Below, one piece after another: positions 4,051-10,603 of a DNA stretch of 10,603 bases (positions are counted from its first letter, which is position 1; each line of letters starts with the position of its first letter). The translations under genes and the position numbers were made by a program. Source of the DNA: Flemingiibacterium sp045644145 (GTDB lineage Bacteria > Bacillota > Clostridia > Oscillospirales > CAG-272); contig JAZRGK010000076.1 in the NCBI GenBank assembly GCA_045644145.1, positions 1 through 10,603 of the forward strand, written 5' to 3'. The notes under the pieces were generated by a model that saw only the letters and a list, made by a program, of their open reading frames with translations, did not search any database and was not told where the DNA came from.

Positions 4051-6297
4051 ATGAAAAAGACCAGGCTTATTTCCCTTTTGCTGACAGCCGCTCTTGCGCT
4101 GTCCGGCATGTCCATGATGGTTTCTGCTGAAGAAGCAGAAGCTGAGAAAGTTGATCTGCTTGATTACGCTGCATCAACTGCACTTACCTCTGTAGACGAC
4201 GAAACTGTAGACGGTAATCATTATCTCCGTGTTAGTCGCAAAAACGCTTACAGAACCGGTATTAACTACAGCGCAGGAACACAGCCTGCAGGTGTATACT
4301 ACATCGAGTTTGATGCACGCACCTCTGCAGACCCTGTAGGCAGATACGGTGATGCTCAGCTTAATGACTTCAGAATAGCTGCCGGTGCTGCAAACAAAGA
4401 AGCAGGCTGGAGCGGATGGTTCTGGCATCCCGTTGAGCCTGCCGGCTATATATCCGGAAACTTAGGCGGAGACCACACAGTTATTAAGATGGACTCCGAG
4501 TGGAGACACTATAAGCTGAAGTTCCAGATTACCTCTTCACAGACCATCAGCCTCTTGATTTGGGGCGATAAGTCTTATGCTGACCTTGCCGATTTTGATA
4601 TAGACAATCTCCGTTGCTATGTTGAAACAGACGATGGCGAAAATGTAATTGCCAACTACACTTTTGAGAACGGTGAAGTGCCGGAAGCATTTACTACATA
4701 CAGCAAAAACGGTGATCCTGTTGTTGCTGAAGTGGTAAAGGCTAATGACTATTCCGAAGCTGCTCCCGCAGTAGGAACTGTTAACGGAACCGGCGATGCT
4801 TTCACCGATGCTGTTATCTATGATTTCGGCGAGGGTATTGAACTTGCAGCAGGTACAATTGAGTTTATAGGTGATGCACGTCTCAGCTATTACTTTAAGG
4901 GCTACAATGTTGACACCGAAGTTACCGTAAACGCAGTAATCGACGGTGATTCTGTTGAAATCGCAACCCTTGATAATGCAAAGAGCTGGTGGCAGGAGCT
5001 TACAACTGTTCCTGTTGAGCTTCCCGAGGGCGGAATTCTTACAGCTATTACATTGACCTCTACTCAGACTGCTGAAAACAATAATGAACATGCAGCATCC
5101 CCTGTTGCATTTAAGGACTTCAGCTTTGTTGGCGCTGTGGCTGACGGCGTGGAGCTTCCTGTAGAGGAAGAGGAAGAGGAAGACAAGGGTCAGATGCCTA
5201 ACCTCGGTATCGTAATGGTACTTCTCGCTAAGAAGAGAGCAGGAACTGATGGCACTTCTACTCCCAACGCAGCATTTACCGTTGACGGCAAGGCTCTCAG
5301 CACCAAGAATGTTGAGGCAGTTGAAGGCAATAAGTACCTTGAAATTTCCGAGAGAGGCGGCAACACCTCCGGTTTGATGATTGGTCATAACGCTCTTCCC
5401 GCAGGCGCTTATACTCTTGAATTTGATCTCCGTTCTTCCGTAACTCTTGAAGAAATAAGCGGTATCGATTTCACTGTAAACGAATCCTATGATATCTTCC
5501 GTATAAGAGAGACCTTCGCTGGTGAGCGTACCCAGTGGGCTGATTTCGCAAAAGACGGTTGGACCACTATCAGCTATGAATTCAACGCTGACGGCGTGAA
5601 GGATTACGCCATCCAGATTTACGGCGGCATGAGTCCTTTTGAGAATATGCCCTTCGATATTGATAACGTTGTTATCAAGGATGCAAGCGGCGCAGTTATC
5701 TTCACCGAGAACTTTGATGCTCTCGATGCTCAGGACTTCGGTTCTTCACTTCTGATCAAGAGTGTTACCGATGCCGGCAATGAGATTAGCTTTGCACCCA
5801 GAGGCAGTGCTCACGGCGCTATTGTTGCTGAGGATGCATTCATCTCTGCAAAGGTTGAGGACAATGCTGTAGTTTCCTACAACGCTGAAGCACTTGCAGC
5901 AGGCAACTACATCGCTAAGGGCTACATCAGAAACGCTTATTACAATGCATCTGCTTCCAAAAAGGCGACCGCTGATGACGCTATCAACTCCACCGACTAT
6001 GTTAGCATTTTTGATGCAGAAACCGTTTTCACCTATAACGGTCAGGAGATCACTGCTCCCGCAGGCGCTATCGGTCTTAACAAGAACAAGTTCGCTCTTA
6101 AGGTAAGCGTAGGCGCAGAAACTGCTTCCTACACTGTTACCAGCGGCTGGACTGCATTCGAGGTTCCTTTCACTGTTGCAGAGGGCGACGCTGCTCCTGT
6201 TGTAACCTTTGAACTCGACCACGATATGCCTTACACCATTGGCGGCAAGAAGGTAGTTCCTTTCGACCTCAAGGTTGAGATAGTTGCTGCTCAGTAA
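4051..6297 (+). CDS. Secreted multi-module beta-sandwich protein, probably carbohydrate-binding
   Basis: 748 residues, exported. ATG 4051 has AGAGGAG at 4037-4043, 7 bases away. MKKTRLISLLLTAALALSGM begins a Sec signal peptide, with likely cleavage after VSA (residue 26). There is no catalytic motif that I recognise. Two modules are clearly related: YLRVSRKN...PAGVYYIEFDART...FDIDNLRCYV...YTFENGEVPEAF (about residues 40-213) and YLEISERG...PAGAYTLEFDLRS...FDIDNVVIKD...FTENFDALDAQDF (about 410-560). Both look like CBM4/9-type jelly rolls. Between them are a third beta-rich segment (about 240-365) and an acidic linker, V371 followed by six Glu and Asp, then a short NLGIVMVLLAKKR. The C-terminal 560-748 is another beta-rich region. 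No SLH, sortase or lipid anchor is seen at the true C-terminus, so it may be released or held by binding glycans. It has its own terminator. Confidence 0.85.
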   Translation: MKKTRLISLLLTAALALSGMSMMVSAEEAEAEKVDLLDYAASTALTSVDDETVDGNHYLRVSRKNAYRTGINYSAGTQPAGVYYIEFDARTSADPVGRYGDAQLNDFRIAAGAANKEAGWSGWFWHPVEPAGYISGNLGGDHTVIKMDSEWRHYKLKFQITSSQTISLLIWGDKSYADLADFDIDNLRCYVETDDGENVIANYTFENGEVPEAFTTYSKNGDPVVAEVVKANDYSEAAPAVGTVNGTGDAFTDAVIYDFGEGIELAAGTIEFIGDARLSYYFKGYNVDTEVTVNAVIDGDSVEIATLDNAKSWWQELTTVPVELPEGGILTAITLTSTQTAENNNEHAASPVAFKDFSFVGAVADGVELPVEEEEEEDKGQMPNLGIVMVLLAKKRAGTDGTSTPNAAFTVDGKALSTKNVEAVEGNKYLEISERGGNTSGLMIGHNALPAGAYTLEFDLRSSVTLEEISGIDFTVNESYDIFRIRETFAGERTQWADFAKDGWTTISYEFNADGVKDYAIQIYGGMSPFENMPFDIDNVVIKDASGAVIFTENFDALDAQDFGSSLLIKSVTDAGNEISFAPRGSAHGAIVAEDAFISAKVEDNAVVSYNAEALAAGNYIAKGYIRNAYYNASASKKATADDAINSTDYVSIFDAETVFTYNGQEITAPAGAIGLNKNKFALKVSVGAETASYTVTSGWTAFEVPFTVAEGDAAPVVTFELDHDMPYTIGGKKVVPFDLKVEIVAAQ
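5161..5247 (+). other. Acidic linker plus internal anchor-like segment within the 4051 gene
   Basis: Residues 371-399 read VEEEEEED, KGQMPN, LGIVMVLLA, KKR. Polar/acidic spacer, short hydrophobic run and a basic cluster is the order found at the C-terminal end of many Gram-positive surface proteins, yet here it is mid-protein between two related modules. The hydrophobic run is only ~9 residues, too short to span a membrane. It could mark the fusion point of two ancestral genes. The DNA includes a GAGGAA triplet-pair repeat (5164-5181). Confidence 0.45.
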
Positions 6298-6318
6298 TCT
6301 GTATTTTAAATTTTAAAT

Positions 6319-6353
6319 AAAACAATGCCCCGTTTTACACGGGGTATTGTTTT
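6319..6353 (+). terminator. Intrinsic terminator after the 4051 gene
   Basis: A 14-bp stem, AAAACAATGCCCCG (6319-6332) pairing with CGGGGTATTGTTTT (6340-6353) with one G-U pair, loop TTTTACA, and a T-run in the 3' arm. It starts 22 bases after the stop codon. The A-run on the other side would let it act on both strands. Confidence 0.9.
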
Positions 6354-6597
6354 AACTCCGGGACAAAATGGCGGAGCAAAAGGTCGTTTTGTTGAAATAT
6401 ACAAACAAGTAGAGGAATATGATCGGGCGTGATGTGTGTTTGTTTCTTCTTTTGATATCGGCTGCTTGTAAAGCGAGATGAGCATGCCCATTTCATGCCG
6501 CGTAATTGTTCATTTTGCTAACATGGTTTTATGATACACACGTTGTCTATATCAAAATTGTTAAAAAAATGTTTTTATTTTTTTTATGCCTAATATA
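6354..6597. other. Intergenic stretch with a series of small hairpins, no gene seen
   Basis: No gene. Directly after the terminator come CTCCG (6356-6360) / CGGAG (6372-6376) and CAAAA-GGTCG-TTTTG (6377-6391), then GCATG (6482-6486) / CATGC (6494-6498). The part from 6500 to 6597 is very A/T-rich with A7 and T8 runs, an UP-element-like sequence upstream of the next promoter. The 61-codon reverse frame here covers the terminator and is not credible. Confidence 0.45.
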
Positions 6598-6626
6598 TTG
6601 ACAAAACGACCAAAATGTTGCATAAT
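6598..6626 (+). promoter_or_regulatory. Promoter of the SLH/sialidase-like gene
   Basis: Perfect -35 TTGACA at 6598-6603, 17-base spacer, -10 CATAAT at 6621-6626 (5 of 6). A/T tracts just upstream could serve as an UP element. A second -10 TATAAT lies at 6639-6644 with a poorer partner TTGCAT (6618-6623, 15-base spacer). The leader of about 85 bases carries a hairpin CCGTA-TTTA-TGCGG at 6690-6703, ending just before the ribosome site AAAGGA (6707-6712). Confidence 0.8.
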
Positions 6627-6719
6627 ATAGGAGAATAGTATAATCGCTGTAGTGTTGAAATGCGACGGTGATTGTTCAAATTTTATGTGCCGTATTTATG
6701 CGGAAGAAAGGATGTTTTT

Positions 6720-9700
6720 ATGAAGCAATTGACAAAGAGAATCATATCGATTCTCATGGGCGGTGCTTTGGCGGCTTTTCTGTTCACCTCATATTTGGGC
6801 GTGAACGCAGCGGCTGACAGCGGGGATGTACTGCCTGTAACCTTTACCCAAATTGAAGAGCCCAAAGTTGAAGCAGGGGCTTTGGCAGATCCGGTCATTA
6901 TAAATCTCTCTTCTTTGGCTGATTTGTTTTCATCAGACGGTGGTCTTGTTCATCAGACTACTAACAACATCGGCGGAACTACCAAATTCCAAAAGCTTGA
7001 GGATGGAACGGGCTGTGCTCAGGTTATATATGCACCCTATCTTGCAGATCCCGACTATAAGCCTTATCGCGTAGTGTTCGCTTCGGGAAATGTTACACCG
7101 GATCATAAGTATATCCGTGTTACATATATGACTACCGACACAACACCGGCTATGATCACGCTTATAAACACTTCTTCCAAGAATACCGTTACGCTGGAGA
7201 ATGACACGTCCAAGAGTGCAGGTACGGTAATTCGCACAGATGCTGTAAACATTAAAGGCGATTTGCTTAATAGACTTACAAGCGGCAAGTCGTGCGGAGT
7301 TATGTTTTCAAATCCCTCTGAGAATGCTGAAATATACGTTAAAGAAATAGCATTTTTCACTGACGCTGATCAGGCTTACACCTATTACGGTGAAGAACCG
7401 GGAGCAGCGGCAGGTGCAGTCAGCGATTATTATACCATGTCCTTCGGTGGCACCGGTAATGCAATGGCTTTACAGAACACCGATGCTTCTCAGCCTGCTG
7501 ACTTTTACGGAAATAATGAGTATAATAAGGAAACAAAATCACTTGATATAAGCTATGCCGAGTCTACTAATCATAAAGTACACTATATGGCAAAGATAAA
7601 GTTTAACGACAAGAATCTTGTTAATACTCAGTATCGCTATGTCCGTGTTCTTTACAGTGCAAAGAATCCCGCAGGAACAAAGAATGCTTCACTGTATATA
7701 ACCAATGACGGTCCTCCTTACGAATCTGTTTTGATTCAGGAGAATATTCCGGACACAAACGGCAAATTTGTTCTTTCCGACACCGCGTATATGTCTGATA
7801 CCATACTCAACCGCTTTGGCGCTACAGTACAGCACTGCTCACTGAAAGTGAATGCGGCGAATGACGGCGGCCTTTATTCGATCAAGGAAATATATTTCTT
7901 TGAAACCAGAGCCGATGCCGAGGGCTTTGTATATGAGGGCGATATACCGCGTACTATCAGCATAGCCGGCAATGATATCTCAAAATATCAGATAGTTGTT
8001 GACGATGAAGCAGCACCTATCATAGTGCGTGCGGCAGAGAAGTTTGCTGCACATATTGACAGCATTATCGGCGTTAAGGTTCCGATAGTTACAGATGAAA
8101 CTGCTGAGAGTGAATATGAGATCCTTTTCGGTGCGTCAAGCAGAGCAAAATCTAATCTGCCTATGGAAAATCAGGATCCTGAACCGAGTGATTACAGAAT
8201 GTATGCAACCGCTCTTGACGGAAACACCCTGATTTTAGCAGGTGCAAACGCTTATACTATTGAAGACGCGGCAAACTTTATCCTTGAAAATTATTTATTC
8301 TACGGAATTAGCACTATTCCCAAAACGATCAATATAAAGGCTCCTTGCGCTCATACCGGAGTTTCTAAGCTTATTGGAATAGCAACAAACAAGAAAGTCA
8401 CCGGTCACACCAATGTTGAGGATCCGTATGTATTTACCGAGGACTTTGCCGCAGATAATGGCTACTTTGCTGAAGAGGATAACACCTCCAACTGGGCATA
8501 TGTAAACGGTGAGTACACCACTACCGCAGGTGCAAAGCGCAATCTTTCATATGTTCATGTATACGAGGCTGATGTAGACTATACCGCAAAGCTTAAGTAT
8601 ACCACCGCAGGTGCTAACGGAGATATGGGTATCATGCTCCGCTATTTGAACGAGTATGCTTATGCAAAAGCAGGCTATGATTTCGAAAACGGCGAATGGT
8701 ACATCGAATACCGTGAGGGTGAGGACTTCTACACCCATCGTATAGCCTCCGCTAAAGCAACTCTTACTCCGGGTACCCAGTATACATTAAGATTTGTTGC
8801 AGACGATATGAATGCAAAGCTGTATGTTGACGGAGCTGAGATCTTAAGCACCGACAAGCTTCACCACATTCTCACCGGACGTATCGCAGTATACGCTGAG
8901 GATGCTGCTGTAGCAGTAGACGATGTAAAAGCAGTTCTCCTTTCCGGCGAGGGTACTATTCTCAGCGGAATCTATCACGCAAACCTTGATAAGGGTGCTA
9001 TAGGAAACGGCGCAAGCTTCGTTGAGCTTTCAGACGGTTCTATCTATTTCCACACCGCTAAGATCTATTCGAATGTACCTTCGTATATCTCAAAGGATGA
9101 CGGTCAGACTTGGACAAAGACAGAAAATCTTCTTATAAGCAAAGGTTGGGCACATCCGCTTGTTCTTAACAATGGCGAGCTTCTTGAAATCGTTTCAAAG
9201 GATTCTAAGATAAAGGCAATGATTTCTACCGATGACGGTAAGACATGGACCGAGCGCGGCGTTGTTTGCCCGGCTACCATTGACGGCGGCTACATAGTAA
9301 ACAACATGAACGACAAGGTAACTCAGTCGCCCACAACCGGCAGAATATTCTATGTTGCATCTGCAGGTGCAAACGGCGATACCATTCATACTTCCTTCTT
9401 CTTCTATTCCGATGATAACGGCGCTACATGGATTGAATCCGACATGAACAGCAAGGATATTCCCGGTATCGAGGAATATGGCGAACGCTTCTCAGAGGGT
9501 AAGATAATTGAGTGCGCAGACGGCACACTTCGTCTTTATGTTACATGGGGCGGTATAAGCGGATGCGTTATCTATTCCGAATCCGCTGATAACGGCATGA
9601 CATGGGGACCTATCACTAAGATTCCCGAGCTGTACGTTACCGGCTCCAGCTCTCAGATCATACGCGACCCTTACGCTGAGAACGATCACACCTACTATAT

Positions 9701-10571
9701 GGTATTCGTTTACTCAGAGTTAAGATCAGTGGCAGGTAACGGCAACAGAAGCCGTCTTGCTCTTGTAAAGAGCGAGGACGGTAAGAATTGGTCTTTCGTA
9801 GGCGACCTCTGGCGCGGTGAGCAGTTCTATACTCATCATGGCGGACATGACTTCTATCAGGTCGTAAACCCCTCTATCGGTATCAGTGAGAATGCACTGT
9901 TTGTGGGTGCAGGTGTTCCCGAAAGACTCCGCCCTGACGGAAGCGACACCGCTCACGGTGACCAGCAGCAGCATATTTGGGTAATCAACCGTGACTCCTT
10001 AACCGATAGCAAGCCCATGAACAAGTTCACCGACCTTAAGGTGGGTGCTAAGTACTACGATGCAGTATCTTTCGTAAACGATAAGGGACTGTTTACAGGA
10101 ACCTCCGACACCACCTTCGCTCCCGATGCAGTTATGGACCGTTCAATGTTCGTAACCGTACTCGGCAGACTTGACGGTGCTGACGTTTCTAAGTACACCA
10201 CCCCCACCTTCAGTGATGTAGTGGCAGGTCAGTGGTACACCTCCTACGTTGAGTGGGCAGCAGCAACCGGCGTAGTAAACGGTATTGGCAACGGAATGTA
10301 CGGTGTAACCGGCGAAATAACCGTTGAGCAGGCATGCGTAATGCTTGCAAGATATGCAGGCAATAAGGCAGCGGCTTCGCAGACCGGTAAGACTTCCGCA
10401 AGCTTCGCTGACGCATCCGCGGTGTCCGCATGGGCAAAGGACGGCGTTGAGTGGGCTATTGCAAACGGTATTTACTACGGTCAGAACGGTATTATCAATC
10501 CTACCGCAAATGCATCCCGTGCGCTTGTAGCTACCATGTTCTATAATTTTGTTAACGTATTCGGTGAATAA
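6720..10571 (+). CDS. Surface-anchored sialidase-type (BNR/Asp-box) multidomain protein with three SLH repeats
   Basis: 1283 residues, exported and bound to the cell wall. ATG 6720 is chosen because AAAGGA lies at 6707-6712 and a signal peptide follows at once (MKQLTKRIISILMGGALAAF, likely cleavage after VNA, residue 30); the in-frame TTG 6672 has neither. Order: duplicated beta domain (about 50-227 and 235-410; both carry [KR]Y[IV]RV, LNR and KEI-FF); alpha/beta domain of the kind preceding glycosidase catalytic domains (about 413-530, with AAEKFAAHI, GVKVPIVTDE, YEILFGASSR); LamG/DUF1080-like jelly roll (567-745); propeller (746-1100) with Asp boxes at 791 SKDDGQTW, 836 STDDGKTW, 897 SDDNGATW, 955 SADNGMTW, 1018 SEDGKNW; SLH repeats from 1103, 1164 and 1229. 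The propeller fits the BNR_2/exo-sialidase group, but the usual RIP motif near its start is not seen (GNGASFVELSDG instead), so cleavage of sialic acid is uncertain. SLH domains bind pyruvylated wall polysaccharide. Confidence 0.9.
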   Translation: MKQLTKRIISILMGGALAAFLFTSYLGVNAAADSGDVLPVTFTQIEEPKVEAGALADPVIINLSSLADLFSSDGGLVHQTTNNIGGTTKFQKLEDGTGCAQVIYAPYLADPDYKPYRVVFASGNVTPDHKYIRVTYMTTDTTPAMITLINTSSKNTVTLENDTSKSAGTVIRTDAVNIKGDLLNRLTSGKSCGVMFSNPSENAEIYVKEIAFFTDADQAYTYYGEEPGAAAGAVSDYYTMSFGGTGNAMALQNTDASQPADFYGNNEYNKETKSLDISYAESTNHKVHYMAKIKFNDKNLVNTQYRYVRVLYSAKNPAGTKNASLYITNDGPPYESVLIQENIPDTNGKFVLSDTAYMSDTILNRFGATVQHCSLKVNAANDGGLYSIKEIYFFETRADAEGFVYEGDIPRTISIAGNDISKYQIVVDDEAAPIIVRAAEKFAAHIDSIIGVKVPIVTDETAESEYEILFGASSRAKSNLPMENQDPEPSDYRMYATALDGNTLILAGANAYTIEDAANFILENYLFYGISTIPKTINIKAPCAHTGVSKLIGIATNKKVTGHTNVEDPYVFTEDFAADNGYFAEEDNTSNWAYVNGEYTTTAGAKRNLSYVHVYEADVDYTAKLKYTTAGANGDMGIMLRYLNEYAYAKAGYDFENGEWYIEYREGEDFYTHRIASAKATLTPGTQYTLRFVADDMNAKLYVDGAEILSTDKLHHILTGRIAVYAEDAAVAVDDVKAVLLSGEGTILSGIYHANLDKGAIGNGASFVELSDGSIYFHTAKIYSNVPSYISKDDGQTWTKTENLLISKGWAHPLVLNNGELLEIVSKDSKIKAMISTDDGKTWTERGVVCPATIDGGYIVNNMNDKVTQSPTTGRIFYVASAGANGDTIHTSFFFYSDDNGATWIESDMNSKDIPGIEEYGERFSEGKIIECADGTLRLYVTWGGISGCVIYSESADNGMTWGPITKIPELYVTGSSSQIIRDPYAENDHTYYMVFVYSELRSVAGNGNRSRLALVKSEDGKNWSFVGDLWRGEQFYTHHGGHDFYQVVNPSIGISENALFVGAGVPERLRPDGSDTAHGDQQQHIWVINRDSLTDSKPMNKFTDLKVGAKYYDAVSFVNDKGLFTGTSDTTFAPDAVMDRSMFVTVLGRLDGADVSKYTTPTFSDVVAGQWYTSYVEWAAATGVVNGIGNGMYGVTGEITVEQACVMLARYAGNKAAASQTGKTSASFADASAVSAWAKDGVEWAIANGIYYGQNGIINPTANASRALVATMFYNFVNVFGE
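10026..10545 (+). other. Three SLH domains at the C-terminus of the 6720 gene
   Basis: SLH1 starts F1103-TDLK, SLH2 F1164-SDVV, SLH3 F1229-ADAS. Each shows the F-(T/S/A)-D opening, an aromatic/Val-rich helix (AVSFVNDKGLFTG, YVEWAAATGVVNG, GVEWAIANGIYYG), a Gly turn, the P-x-A or equivalent stretch and a helix with Arg or Glu (DRSMFVTVLGRL, TVEQACVMLARYA, SRALVATMFYNFV). Non-covalent binding to secondary cell-wall polymer is the known family role. SLH2 departs from the usual P-D/N-x-x-x-x-R in its middle (GVTGEITVEQA). Confidence 0.9.
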
Positions 10572-10603
10572 TTCTCCTCTTTTCTCGCCGAATTAAGAAA
10601 AAT

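Noticed and set aside
4537..5388. 283-codon open frame on the reverse strand
   Set aside because: It lies wholly inside the well-supported 4051 gene, has a Cys/Ser/Asn-rich composition typical of antisense reading, and has no ribosome site or recognisable domain.
6672..6719. TTG 6672 start for the SLH protein
   Set aside because: No ribosome site, and the added residues precede a clear signal peptide that starts at ATG 6720.
10560..10592. Terminator hairpin after the last gene
   Set aside because: TTCGGTGA pairs with TCGCCGAA, but the stem overlaps the stop codon and is followed by an A-rich stretch rather than T's; the true terminator is probably past the window edge.

Overview
The window reads as chromosomal DNA of a Gram-positive, low-to-mid GC anaerobe of the Clostridia, most likely an uncultured gut Oscillospiraceae/Ruminococcaceae-type bacterium. 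The basis is the strong AGGAGG-type ribosome sites, TTGACA/TATAAT promoters, a lipoprotein solute-binding protein with a Thr/Asp-rich linker, and a giant secreted protein ending in three SLH repeats. No rRNA, tRNA, CRISPR array, integrase or transposase was seen. All five clear genes lie on the + strand.

Layout: (1) 2-292, the last part of a ZIP-family metal transporter, cut by the window edge. (2) 579-1484, an AraC-family regulator with a cupin sensor domain, behind a consensus sigma-A promoter and a leader carrying an attenuator-like hairpin. (3) 1657-3096, a lipoprotein sugar-binding protein of the ABC-transporter type, with its own promoter, a tandem 15-bp direct repeat just upstream of it, and a strong terminator. 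(4) 3162-4050, almost 900 bases without a convincing intact gene. It holds two extended -10 promoters, a GC-richer block full of inverted repeats that is either a structured RNA or a frameshifted small gene, and a third promoter candidate overlapped by a perfect inverted repeat. (5) 4051-6297, a secreted beta-sandwich protein with a duplicated module. (6) 6720-10571, a 1283-residue surface protein: signal peptide, duplicated N-terminal beta domains, a glycosidase-associated alpha/beta domain, a LamG/DUF1080-like jelly roll, a sialidase-type propeller with five Asp boxes, and three SLH repeats.

Inferred joint role: the AraC regulator probably senses a sugar or a related ligand and controls the adjacent binding-protein gene. 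The two large secreted proteins would bind and process complex glycans at the cell surface, the last one held on the wall by its SLH domains. Each gene appears to have its own promoter, and 3 and 4 are followed by strong intrinsic terminators, so this looks like a cluster of single-gene units rather than one operon. No ABC permease or ATPase lies in the window, so the binding protein would need transporter parts from elsewhere.

Most worth following up: the promoter-driven structured or decayed block at 3545-4020, and the direct-repeat operator candidate in front of the binding-protein gene.
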